Source: CAXXOK01 sp964497495 (GTDB lineage: Bacteria; Bacillota; Clostridia; Christensenellales; Aristaeellaceae). Taken from it: DNA of 64,000 nucleotides. Made by a program: the position numbers and the translations under genes. Under the pieces are notes generated by a model that saw only the letters and a list, made by a program, of their open reading frames with translations, had not been told where the DNA came from and did not search any database. The stretch is from positions 22,550 through 86,549 of the forward strand of contig CAZCCZ010000010.1 of NCBI GenBank assembly GCA_964497495.1, in the 5' to 3' direction. Shown one piece after another: positions 41,809-50,375 of this stretch (position 1 is its first letter; each line of letters begins with the position of its first letter).

Positions 41809-44800
41809 TCAGACGCCTGAAGCGGGGGAAACCGGCAAGGCGCGCGGCGCTCCCTGAAACAGCGAAGCGTCGGCGTCGATCTCCACTTCCGCCTCCGGGT
41901 ACCCGCACATCATCCGCTTGTTGGCGTCCGATACGCAGGCGGCGGGTTTGGCGGGGTCGTGCGTCCAACGGACGTTCGGTTCCTCTTCGGGGGATTCGTC
42001 CTCCCAGCCCGCGCGCAGGGCTTCCCGGATGCGGGGTTGCGCCGTCGCCTGCCGGGCGGTCTGCGGCGTCAGCAGCTGCACGCTGTCCACCAGCAGTTTG
42101 GCGTCCTCCTCCTCGCGGAAGGAGAGCTTGCCGGTCAGCACCACAAGATTGTCCGCCGTAAGCAAATCCACGAAACGGTCGTAGATTTTCGGGAATACCA
42201 GACCCTCGATCTGCCCGGTCAAATCTTCCAGCGTTACGATGCCCATCATGGCGCCCTTTTTGGTAATGCGGCCCTTCGCCAGCGCCAGAATGCCCGCCAT
42301 CGCCACGGCGTCGCCGTCGTGGTCCAGCCCGTGGTTCTCGTTTTCCGCCATGTTCTGCACGTCCAGCACGGTGGTGAAGCCCGCGTTCAGCAGGTCCGCC
42401 ACCTCGTCCAGAGGATGGCCGGAAATGTACACGCCGGTGATTTCCTTTTCCATGTTCAGCAGCGCTTTGCGGCTGTGCTCCGGCAGGTCCGGCACGTCGG
42501 CGTGCGCGGGCTTGGCGGCCCCGCCCATCATGTCGAACAGGCTCACCTGCCCGGCCAGGTTGCCCCTGCGCTTCTGCGCAGCGCCGTCCACCACGCTTTC
42601 GTATACGCTCAACAACTGCGCGCGGTTTTCGTGGCCGAAATCGAACGCCCCCGCCTTGACGAGGCTTTCCACCACGCGCTTATTAATGGCTTCCGGCGGT
42701 ACGCGCTCCACGAAATCGAAGAAATCCTGAAACGGGCCGTCCGCGCGCGCCTGAACCACGGCCTCCACGGCGCCGTAGCCCACGTTTTTCACCGCGCCCA
42801 TGCCGAAGCGGATGCCCGGTTTGCCGGTCGCGTCCGTGCCTACGGTAAATTTCCAGCCGCTCTGGTTCACGTCCGGCGGCAGCACGGAAATCCCCTTGCC
42901 GCGGCAGTATTGGATATAGCCCGCGATCTTGCCGGTGTTATCCATCACGCTGTTCATGATGGCGGCCATAAACTGTACGGGGTAATGCTTCTTCAGCCAC
43001 CCCGTCTGCGCGGCCACGATGGCGTACGCGGCGGCGTGGCTTTTGTTGAAGCCGTAGCTGGCGAAGGCGGTCATGTCGTCGAAAAGCTGTTCCGCCGCCT
43101 TTTCCGGCACGCCGCGGCGTACGCAGCCTTCCACGAGCACGTTCCCGTTCTCGTCCGTGATGCCGTGCACGAAACTTTCGCGCTCCTTGGCCATCACGTC
43201 GTGCTTTTTCTTGCTCATGGCGCGCCGCACCAGATCGCTACGGCCGTAGGAGTAGCCCGCGAGATCGCGCACGATCTGCATCACCTGTTCCTGATACACC
43301 ATGCAGCCGTACGTCACGTCCAGAATCGGCTTGAGCAGCGGCGTGAGGTAGTGTACGGAGGCGGGGTCGCGCTTGCCCGCGATGTAGCGCGGAATGTTTT
43401 CCATAGGCCCGGGCCGGTACAGGGAAATGGCGGCGATGACGTCCTCGAAGCTTTTCGGCTTCATGTTCTGTAAAAACGCGCGCATCCCGCCGGATTCCAG
43501 CTGGAACACGCCGTCCGTGTCGCCGGAGGAGATCATCGCGTACACGGCGGGGTCGTCCAGCGGGATGTCCGCCGTCGTCATGTCCACCCCCACCTGCCGC
43601 ATCAGCTCCAGCGAGTCCCGGATCACGGTCAGGGTGCGCAGCCCCAGAAAGTCCATTTTCAGGAGCCCCAGATGCTCCAGCGTCCCCATGGGGTACTGCG
43701 TGGTGACGACCTCGTCGTTCACCTGCAGGGGCACGTAGTCCGTCACGGGCCTGGCGGTGATCAGCACGCCCGCCGCGTGGGTGCTGGCGTGGCGGGGCAT
43801 GCCCTCCAGCGCCATGCTGGTTTCGATCAACTGCGCCACGGCGGGGTCGGTACTGACCATTTCGCTTAACTGCGGGCTGATTTGCAAAGCCTTTTCCAGC
43901 GTCATGTCCAGCGAGAAGGGGATGGCTTTGGCCACCTGATCCACTGCCGCGTAGCTCATGCCCAGCACGCGTCCCACGTCCCGCACAACGGCCTTGGCCT
44001 TCATGGTGCCGAAGGTGATGATCTGCGCCACGTGGTCGGCGCCGTACTTGCGGGTGACGTAGTCGATCACTTCCTGACGGCGCTCGTAGCAAAAATCCAC
44101 GTCGATATCCGGCATGCTCACGCGCTCCGGGTTCAGGAACCGTTCGAAAAGCAGGTTGTATTGAAGAGGGTCCAGCAAGGTGATGTTGAGCGTATAGGCC
44201 ACGATGCTGCCCGCGCCGCTGCCGCGGCCGGGTCCCACCGTGATGCCGTGCTTCTTGGCATAGTCGATGAAATCCCAGACGATCAGAAAATAGTCCACGA
44301 AGCCCATCTGGGAGATCACGCCCAGCTCGTAAGCCAGCCGTTTGCGCGGCTCGCTTTCGGGGTCGTCCGCCCGGTCGGGGTAGAAGCGGCGCATACCCTC
44401 CATGCACAGGCGGGTAAGCAGTTCAAGCGGCGTTTCGCCGCTTTCGATGGGGTAAGTGGGCAGGTGGCGGGTCTGGAAGTCGAACTGCACGTCACAGCGT
44501 TCGGCGATCTCCGCCGAACGTTCGATCGCGTCGGTGTACGCGGGGAAAAGGGCGCGCATTTCCTCCTCGCTCTTCACGTACAGTTCTTCGGTGTCCATGC
44601 GCATACGGGTTTCGTCCTGCAGGGTCTTGCCCGTCTGCACGCACATGAGCACCTCCTGCGCGGCCGCGTCCTTGCGCTGGAGGTAATGACAGTCGTTGGT
44701 GGCTACCAGCGGAATGCCCGTTTCGCGCGACAGGGAAACCAGATCCGGGATTACCTGTTTCTCCTCGGGAATGCCGTGATCCATGATTTCGATAAAATAG

Positions 44801-45300
44801 TTACCCTTGCCGAAGGTGTTCTGCATGTCCAGCGCGTAGGCGCGGGCTTCGTCCCGACGGCCCTGCAGGAGCAGCTTGGGCAGGTCGCCGCTCAGGCACG
44901 CGCTCAGGCAGATCAGCCCTTCGGCGTGCTGTTTGAGCAGCGTGTAGTCCAACCGTGGGCGGTAATAGAAACCCTCGGTAAAGCCCGCGCTGACCAGCTT
45001 GACCAGGTTGCGGTAGCCCGTCTGGTTTTCGCACAGAAGGATGATGTGGCTGTACTCGCGGCTGACGTAGGTCTTGTCGAACCGGTCGGGGCAGATGTAC
45101 GCCTCGCACCCGATGACCGGGTGGATGCCCGCTTCCAGACAGGCGGTGTAAAAATCCACGACGCCGTACATCACGCCGTGGTCGGTGACCGCGCAATGCT
45201 TAAAGCCGAGCTCCCTCAGGCGTTCCACCAGCGGCTTGATGCGGCAGGCGCCGTCCAGCAGACTATATTCGGTATGCAGATGCAAATGGGCAAAGGCCAT
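41809..45300 (-). CDS. dnaE: DNA polymerase III alpha subunit DnaE (1163 aa)
   Basis: Replicative polymerase of the DnaE type. N-terminal PHP domain (MAFAHLHLHTEYSLLDGA; VTDHGVMYGVVDFY), palm with catalytic acids in SMPDIDVDFCYERR and GPGRGSGAGSIVAY, fingers (YGFNKSHAAAYAIVAAQTGW), tandem HhH, and OB domain (AMAGILALAKGRITKKGAMM). Length is typical. AGGAGG lies 6 bases before the ATG. Divergent from the dnaD-dnaC operon, placing several replication genes together. Confidence 0.94.
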   Translation of the reverse strand: MAFAHLHLHTEYSLLDGACRIKPLVERLRELGFKHCAVTDHGVMYGVVDFYTACLEAGIHPVIGCEAYICPDRFDKTYVSREYSHIILLCENQTGYRNLVKLVSAGFTEGFYYRPRLDYTLLKQHAEGLICLSACLSGDLPKLLLQGRRDEARAYALDMQNTFGKGNYFIEIMDHGIPEEKQVIPDLVSLSRETGIPLVATNDCHYLQRKDAAAQEVLMCVQTGKTLQDETRMRMDTEELYVKSEEEMRALFPAYTDAIERSAEIAERCDVQFDFQTRHLPTYPIESGETPLELLTRLCMEGMRRFYPDRADDPESEPRKRLAYELGVISQMGFVDYFLIVWDFIDYAKKHGITVGPGRGSGAGSIVAYTLNITLLDPLQYNLLFERFLNPERVSMPDIDVDFCYERRQEVIDYVTRKYGADHVAQIITFGTMKAKAVVRDVGRVLGMSYAAVDQVAKAIPFSLDMTLEKALQISPQLSEMVSTDPAVAQLIETSMALEGMPRHASTHAAGVLITARPVTDYVPLQVNDEVVTTQYPMGTLEHLGLLKMDFLGLRTLTVIRDSLELMRQVGVDMTTADIPLDDPAVYAMISSGDTDGVFQLESGGMRAFLQNMKPKSFEDVIAAISLYRPGPMENIPRYIAGKRDPASVHYLTPLLKPILDVTYGCMVYQEQVMQIVRDLAGYSYGRSDLVRRAMSKKKHDVMAKERESFVHGITDENGNVLVEGCVRRGVPEKAAEQLFDDMTAFASYGFNKSHAAAYAIVAAQTGWLKKHYPVQFMAAIMNSVMDNTGKIAGYIQYCRGKGISVLPPDVNQSGWKFTVGTDATGKPGIRFGMGAVKNVGYGAVEAVVQARADGPFQDFFDFVERVPPEAINKRVVESLVKAGAFDFGHENRAQLLSVYESVVDGAAQKRRGNLAGQVSLFDMMGGAAKPAHADVPDLPEHSRKALLNMEKEITGVYISGHPLDEVADLLNAGFTTVLDVQNMAENENHGLDHDGDAVAMAGILALAKGRITKKGAMMGIVTLEDLTGQIEGLVFPKIYDRFVDLLTADNLVVLTGKLSFREEEDAKLLVDSVQLLTPQTARQATAQPRIREALRAGWEDESPEEEPNVRWTHDPAKPAACVSDANKRMMCGYPEAEVEIDADASLFQGAPRALPVSPASGV

Positions 45301-45361
45301 GGCTGCCTCCTGAAAATCGAAGGGTTAATCAGACGAAAAGGGTTCCGCCCGTATGCCTCTG

Positions 45362-45390
45362 AGTATACCGCAAACGCAGGGGGGAAACAA
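45362..45390 (-). promoter_or_regulatory. dnaE promoter
   Basis: Leftward TTGTTT (45385-45390), 17-bp spacer, TATACT (45362-45367). Confidence 0.7.
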
Positions 45391-45397
45391 CCCTCGC

Positions 45398-45426
45398 TTG
45401 CCGCCGCCGCACCGCTGTGTTATACT
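45398..45426 (+). promoter_or_regulatory. dnaD operon promoter
   Basis: TTGCCG (45398-45403), 17-bp spacer, TATACT (45421-45426). Only 7 bases separate it from the dnaE -35, so the two polymerases may compete or be co-controlled. Confidence 0.65.
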
Positions 45427-45486
45427 GAATCCAGTCGAATTTCCCCGGCCTTCGGCCGATCACAACAACCGGTAAGGGGCGATCCC

Positions 45487-46998
45487 ATGGCGTTTTTCGA
45501 TGCGGACAAGGCGGGCGTGCTCTGGGACGCCGTGGCGCTGCCCAACGCCTTCATCTGCGAATATATGCCCTCCGCGCCCGAGGGGTACGTGAAGGTGTAC
45601 CTCTATGGGCTGATGTACGCGCGCTTTCCCGCGGCGGCGGAGGGGGTTACGCCGGAGACGCTGGCCCGGGAACTGGATATGGGCGCGGACGAGGTGGAAA
45701 GCGCGTTCCAGTACTGGGAACGCTGCCGTCTGGTGGCGCGCACGCAGGATAAGCCGCCGAAATACGCCTACCTGAACATCCAGCAGGCCATGATGGAGCG
45801 CCGGGACGCGCCCGTAAACGAGAAGGACGTGCAGTTTACCCAGGCGATCTACGCGGTTTTCGGCAACCGGCGCGCCGTGCACGGAGGGGAACTGGGCCTG
45901 TGCTTCGAATGGGTGGAGCAGCTGCGCCTGCCGCGGGAAGTGGTGCTGATGATGCTCCAGCACCTGATCGACACACGGGGCGTCAATTTCAGCTTCAAAA
46001 CGGCGCAGAAGTTCGCCGTGGAGCTGGTGGAGCACCAGATCGTCTCCATTGAGGCGGCGGAGCAGTTTTTCGCCCGCAGTCTGGCCGCGTGGACGGGCAC
46101 GAAAAGCGCGCTGCGCCGCATCAGTATCTACCGGGAGCCGACGGTGGACGAGATCGATTTGTACCTGAAATGGACGGCGGAGTGGGGTTTCACCCCCAAG
46201 GCGGTGGAAAGCGCCTGCAGGGAGATGAAGGGCATCCGCGACCCGAACTTCAAGTATCTGGATAAGATCCTTGAAAACGCGCACGGGCAGAGCGACCGGA
46301 AGGAGACCACCGCGGAACAGTTAGACAGACATCTGGCGCAAAAAGAGGACGAGGCCGCGCTGATCCGTGAAGTGCTGCAGACGACCGGCATCAACGCGAG
46401 CGCCTACCAGAACGTGGTGCAGGAAGTATACCGCCACATGCGCAGCCTTCTGCCGCACGGGACGATCCTGCTGGCCGCCAGGGAAATCAGCCGGACGAAG
46501 CAGAGCCGGTCGCTGGACAAGCTGGAATCGCTGGTGGAAGCGTGGAGCGGGAAGGGCCTCCGTACGCCGGAAGACGTGGAGAACTATCTTTCGCAGGTGA
46601 AGGAACAGAACGCCTTCCTGCGCGAGCTGTTCACGCTCATGCGCTGGGGCAAGATCACCGCTCCCAAAGACCGCGAACTGCTGGCCAAATGGCGCGGGGA
46701 ATGGGGCTTTACGGACGATCTGCTCCGCACAGCCGCGGAGTTCGCCGCCGGGATGAACGCGCCGATGGCTTTTCTGGATAAACTGTTGGCCGGGTACCGC
46801 GCGGACGGCGTGACCACCGCGGAGGCGGCGCGGGCCGACCACGAGAAGCATCTGGAAAAGTACCGGCAGACGGGCGCGGCGCCGAAGCCAGGCAAGACCG
46901 TGATCGAACAGCGGTACGGCCAACGGGAGTACGACCCCGCGGAGGTGGACGGGTTTACGCCGGAGGAGATCGAGGAGGTGCGTCGCTATCACACGTGA
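45487..46998 (+). CDS. dnaD: DnaD-domain primosomal protein (503 aa)
   Basis: Replication initiation/restart factor of Firmicutes. N-terminal winged-helix DDBH1 region (residues about 15-110) and two DnaD-like DDBH2 domains (about 210-275: VDEIDLYLKWTAEWGFTPKA; about 390-450: DRELLAKWRGEWGFTDDLL), each followed by the helical tail LDKILE/LDKLLAGY. Two DDBH2 copies resemble DnaB of Bacillus as well as DnaD. AAGGGG precedes the ATG. Operon with dnaC. Confidence 0.82.
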   Translation: MAFFDADKAGVLWDAVALPNAFICEYMPSAPEGYVKVYLYGLMYARFPAAAEGVTPETLARELDMGADEVESAFQYWERCRLVARTQDKPPKYAYLNIQQAMMERRDAPVNEKDVQFTQAIYAVFGNRRAVHGGELGLCFEWVEQLRLPREVVLMMLQHLIDTRGVNFSFKTAQKFAVELVEHQIVSIEAAEQFFARSLAAWTGTKSALRRISIYREPTVDEIDLYLKWTAEWGFTPKAVESACREMKGIRDPNFKYLDKILENAHGQSDRKETTAEQLDRHLAQKEDEAALIREVLQTTGINASAYQNVVQEVYRHMRSLLPHGTILLAAREISRTKQSRSLDKLESLVEAWSGKGLRTPEDVENYLSQVKEQNAFLRELFTLMRWGKITAPKDRELLAKWRGEWGFTDDLLRTAAEFAAGMNAPMAFLDKLLAGYRADGVTTAEAARADHEKHLEKYRQTGAAPKPGKTVIEQRYGQREYDPAEVDGFTPEEIEEVRRYHT

Positions 46999-47008
46999 CC
47001 AGATCATT

Positions 47009-47986
47009 GTGCAGCTCCAGCAGGAATACGCGGCGCGGCGGGAGGAAAACCTGAGCCGGTACGACGCGAAGGTGGACGGCGTGTGCGCCCGCTGCCCCGG
47101 CTTGCGGGAACTAATCGACGCGCGGCACGCGACGCTGATGAACGGGCTTCGAAACGCCATGTACCCGGTAAAGAAGGATGCGCAGGCCAACGCACACCTT
47201 ACCGTGGCGCTGGAAGCGTACAACGGGAAGATCGCCGCGAAGCTTTCCGCCTGCGGCCTGCCCGCGGACGCGCTGGCGCCCGTGTACGACTGCGCCGAAT
47301 GCCGGGACGAGGGCTATGTGTACGCGCCTTCCCGCAGGATGTGCCGATGCTTCGAGGAAGCGCTGAACCGCCGGGTGCTGAACGAACTGGGCCTGCGGGA
47401 AGACCAGACGTTTGAAAACTTCTGCGAGGAATGCTTCGCGGACGGGGAGAACGGGGACGGCATGAGCCAGCGGGATGTGATGCGCCGCAACCGCGACCTG
47501 TGCCAGCGGTATGCCGACGCCTACCCGGACACGGACGTACGCGACCTGCTGTTCACCGGCCGAAGCGGCCTGGGCAAGACGTTCCTGATGCAGGCGATCG
47601 CCCACCGCGTGACGGAACGCGGCTTCGGCGTGCAGTACGTGAGTGCCTACAGCCTGCTGGACACCATGCGGAAAGCATATTTCGAGAACAACGGGGAGCG
47701 GCTGCGCCCGCTGATGGACGCGGAACTGCTGCTGATCGACGACCTCGGCACCGAACCGCTGATGGAAAACATTACGGTCACGCAGGTTTTCAACTTGCTG
47801 AACGAGCGGCAGAACGCCGGGCGCCATACGGTGCTCAGCACCAACCTGAGCGTTTCGGAACTGAAGGCGCGTTATACGGAGCGCGTGGTTTCCCGCCTGC
47901 GGGACGAGCGTTATTGCCGGATTCTCAAGTTTATCGGCGACGACGTGCGCACCCGGATGGGCAAACCGGGCGGAGGCGGCGCATGA
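47009..47986 (+). CDS. dnaC: DnaC-type helicase loader ATPase (about 325-332 aa)
   Basis: AAA+ ATPase that loads the replicative helicase. An N-terminal helical and Cys-containing zinc region (CAECRDEGYVY, then RRMCRCFEEAL), Walker A TGRSGLGKTFLM, Walker B LLLIDDLGTEPL, sensor 1 STNLS and an arginine finger region RVVSRLRDERY. The GTG at 47009 has no ribosome site. AGGAGGTG at 46973-46980 is ideally placed for an in-frame ATC at 46988, which would add ITRDQIIV, a natural-looking N-terminus. The true start is therefore uncertain. Follows dnaD. Confidence 0.85.
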   Translation: MQLQQEYAARREENLSRYDAKVDGVCARCPGLRELIDARHATLMNGLRNAMYPVKKDAQANAHLTVALEAYNGKIAAKLSACGLPADALAPVYDCAECRDEGYVYAPSRRMCRCFEEALNRRVLNELGLREDQTFENFCEECFADGENGDGMSQRDVMRRNRDLCQRYADAYPDTDVRDLLFTGRSGLGKTFLMQAIAHRVTERGFGVQYVSAYSLLDTMRKAYFENNGERLRPLMDAELLLIDDLGTEPLMENITVTQVFNLLNERQNAGRHTVLSTNLSVSELKARYTERVVSRLRDERYCRILKFIGDDVRTRMGKPGGGGA

Positions 47987-48330
47987 ACGTACAGATCTAC
48001 GTTTCCCAGCGCAACCCGGAAGTGCTCAAGGCCGAGCGGTTCTTCAAGGAGCGGCGCATCCCGTTTCAGACGGTCGACCTTCACAAGCATAAGCTGGGGG
48101 AGCGCGAACTGCGGCTTTTCGCCACTACCGCTGGCGGCGCGACCGCGCTGGTGGATCGCGTCGGACGCAGAGCGCTGGAACGCCCCGTGTCGCATATGAC
48201 CACCGAAAGCCTGATCTTCGGCGAACTGCTAAACGACCCGCTGGCGCTGAAAAGCCCGATCGTTCGCAACGGCAACGCCGTCACCGTGGGCGTGGACGAG
48301 GCCACGTGGCTGCGCTGGCTGGAAACCTGA
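47983..48330 (+). CDS. ArsC/Spx-like protein lacking the catalytic Cys (115 aa)
   Basis: Thioredoxin-fold protein of the ArsC/Spx family: VSQRNPEVLKAERFFKERRI, then RLFATTAGG and PIVRNGNAVTVG at the C-terminus. The redox Cys that normally sits at the first loop (C-x2-C or C-x2-S) is replaced by S-Q-R-N, so arsenate reductase activity is unlikely; an Spx-like binding role is possible. Start overlaps the dnaC stop (ATGA). Confidence 0.75.
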   Translation: MNVQIYVSQRNPEVLKAERFFKERRIPFQTVDLHKHKLGERELRLFATTAGGATALVDRVGRRALERPVSHMTTESLIFGELLNDPLALKSPIVRNGNAVTVGVDEATWLRWLET

Positions 48331-48382
48331 GCCCGTTTACTATCACCGCGCCCATCTTTTGCGCGGGCAGGGAGGGTACGCC

Positions 48383-48922
48383 ATGAGGAAACCGGTATTC
48401 TCGGCCCGAAACCTTACCCTGGCGGCGATCGTGGCGGCGCTGTACGCGGCGATCACATTGCTGTTCGCGCCCATCAGCTACGGCCCGGTGCAGTTTCGCG
48501 TTTCGGAAGCGCTCACGCTGCTGCCGGCGCTTTTTCCACAGGCGGTTCCAGGGCTTGCGGTGGGCTGCCTGATCGCCAACCTTCTGGGCAGCGCCACGCC
48601 GTGGGACGTCGTTTTCGGCACGCTGGCGACGTTGCTGGCCGCGCTGTTTACGCGCCGCTTCAGGAAAAACGTATGGCTGGCCGCCGTACCGCCGGTGGCG
48701 TTCAACGCGGTGGTCGTGGGGCTGGTGCTGCACTTTACGTTGGCGGACGCGCTGCTTTTCCCCACGATGATCAGCGTCGGGCTGGGCGAGGCCGTGGTGG
48801 TATACGCGCTGGGCGTACCGATGCTCGCGGCGCTCAAACGCACGCCTCGGGTGCTGGCGCTTACCGGCGAGGACGACGTAGGGCCCGCGAAAAAGACGCG
48901 GGCCGGAGGGCCGAAGGCGTAG
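48383..48922 (+). CDS. queT: QueT-family transporter substrate-binding membrane protein (179 aa)
   Basis: Five to six membrane helices with the QueT pattern NLTLAAIVAALYAAITLLFA, then YGPVQFRVSEALTLLPALFP and GCLIANLLGS. The family is an ECF-type S component thought to import queuosine precursors. The 52-bp gap before it has a small hairpin, but I do not see a preQ1 riboswitch. Last gene of the dnaD operon. Confidence 0.85.
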   Translation: MRKPVFSARNLTLAAIVAALYAAITLLFAPISYGPVQFRVSEALTLLPALFPQAVPGLAVGCLIANLLGSATPWDVVFGTLATLLAALFTRRFRKNVWLAAVPPVAFNAVVVGLVLHFTLADALLFPTMISVGLGEAVVVYALGVPMLAALKRTPRVLALTGEDDVGPAKKTRAGGPKA

Positions 48923-48968
48923 GGGAGTACGATATTCGTAACAACTGAGTGCCGCGCAAACGCAACGC

Positions 48969-48997
48969 TTGACAGCGCTAAACGGCTGCCCTATACT
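48969..48997 (+). promoter_or_regulatory. Promoter of the LCP gene
   Basis: TTGACA (48969-48974), 17-bp spacer, TATACT (48992-48997). Confidence 0.78.
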
Positions 48998-49110
48998 CAT
49001 GCAGGCTCCGCCCGCGGCGCGCGAAACGCTGCAAAGCGGAACGGGGGGCGAACGCGGTTTAAGCCGCACGGCCCTTCAAACGGATTCGATTATAAGGAGG
49101 AACCCAGCCG

Positions 49111-50307
49111 ATGTACCGTTGGTCAAACCGTATGGTCTGCGCGCTGCTGAGTCTTTTGCTTCTCGCGGCCGCGCCGCTTGCCGCCCTGGCTGAAAGTTCG
49201 CTGGACAGCATGGAAAAGGAGAATTCGGAAAACACCGAACAGAGTATCGCGGATAACCCGGACCTGTCGGATGCGGAGAAGCAGCAGTGGCAGCAGTGGG
49301 CCGACGAGGAAGCCGCCGACGGTACCGAAACATCGGATGACGAAGAAGACGCGGCGCTGGTGGACGCGCTGCAGGACGCCATCGGGGATGCCGACGCCTC
49401 CGCGCAGAACGCCGATGACCTGGAACTGAACGCCGCGCTGCCGGGCAACGTGGTCAACATCCTGCTGCTGGGCGTGGACAACCGCTCCATCGCGCTGAAA
49501 AGCGGGTTGAGCGACGCGGTCATCATCTGCTCCATCAACACCGACAACGGAAGCGTGAAGCTTACCAGCATCACCCGGGACACCGAGGTTATCGTACCGG
49601 GCTATAAGAGCACCAAACGCATCAACTGCGCGTTCAAGTACGGCAGCAAGGACGGCGATCTGGACGCGGGCGGAAAGCTGGCCATGAAAACGGTCAACCG
49701 CAACTTCCGGATGAACATTCAGCGTTACGTGGTGGTCAACATCCACGGGCTGGCCAGTATTATCGACGAGTTGGGCGGCGTAGACCTGGATATGACCAGC
49801 CAGGAGGCCAGCCGCATCAACTTCGAACTGCGCAAGGAGCCTATGGATAAGGTGACGCGCGCCAAGGTGCAGGCGCTGGACGGCGTACAGCATCTGGACG
49901 GCATGCAGGCCGTTACCTTCGCGCGCATCCGCGGCATCGACAACGATTTCATGCGCACCGAACGCCAGCGTAAGCTGCTGGAAACGTTACTGGAAAAGGT
50001 AATGGAAGGCATGGACATGAACAAGCTCGTGAGCCTCATCGAAACGGCGCTGCCTTTCGGAAAGACGAACCTCACGGCCGCGGACATCATCATGCTGGGC
50101 AAGCCGGTGCTCGAAGGCCAGGCGATGAGCAACCTATCCAGCGGCGCAAGCGTGCTGGAGCAATTCCGCATCCCGATGGACGGCACGTTCAAGTATAAGG
50201 ACGTCAGCGGGGCCACGCTTACCGCCTTCCGCAGCGACGAACGCAAAGAGGACAACATCGTGGCGATGCAGGAGTTCATCTACGGGCAGTCCTACGATCA
50301 GAAGTAA
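49111..50307 (+). CDS. LCP-family cell-wall glycopolymer ligase (398 aa)
   Basis: LytR-CpsA-Psr enzymes transfer polymers from lipid carriers to peptidoglycan outside the cell. Signal/anchor helix at residues 8-28, an acidic linker of about 75 residues (DEEAADGTETSDDEED), then the LCP domain: NILLLGVDNRS, SDAVIICSINTDNGSVKLTS, RDTEV and the key Arg/Asp sites in FARIRGIDNDFMRTERQR. AGGAGG lies upstream of the ATG. A likely partner for glycopolymers made by the 53-62 kb cluster. Confidence 0.9.
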   Translation: MYRWSNRMVCALLSLLLLAAAPLAALAESSLDSMEKENSENTEQSIADNPDLSDAEKQQWQQWADEEAADGTETSDDEEDAALVDALQDAIGDADASAQNADDLELNAALPGNVVNILLLGVDNRSIALKSGLSDAVIICSINTDNGSVKLTSITRDTEVIVPGYKSTKRINCAFKYGSKDGDLDAGGKLAMKTVNRNFRMNIQRYVVVNIHGLASIIDELGGVDLDMTSQEASRINFELRKEPMDKVTRAKVQALDGVQHLDGMQAVTFARIRGIDNDFMRTERQRKLLETLLEKVMEGMDMNKLVSLIETALPFGKTNLTAADIIMLGKPVLEGQAMSNLSSGASVLEQFRIPMDGTFKYKDVSGATLTAFRSDERKEDNIVAMQEFIYGQSYDQK

Positions 50308-50318
50308 CGCAAGCAGCA

Positions 50319-50366
50319 CATATGCAAGCGGAGCCGGGGCGTTTGCCCCGGCTCCGCTTGCATATG
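50319..50366. terminator. Bidirectional terminator with 22-bp perfect arms
   Basis: Arms 50319-50340 and 50345-50366 are perfectly complementary around GTTT, between convergent LCP and nfnB genes. Confidence 0.8.
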
Positions 50367-50375
50367 CGCGAACGC

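Noticed and set aside
43882..45486. Upstream extension of dnaD antisense to dnaE
   Set aside because: It lies antisense to dnaE; dnaD has its own ATG, ribosome site and promoter at 45398-45487.
48331..48382. preQ1 riboswitch before queT
   Set aside because: The 52-bp gap has a small hairpin but not the preQ1-I core; queT follows its operon closely.
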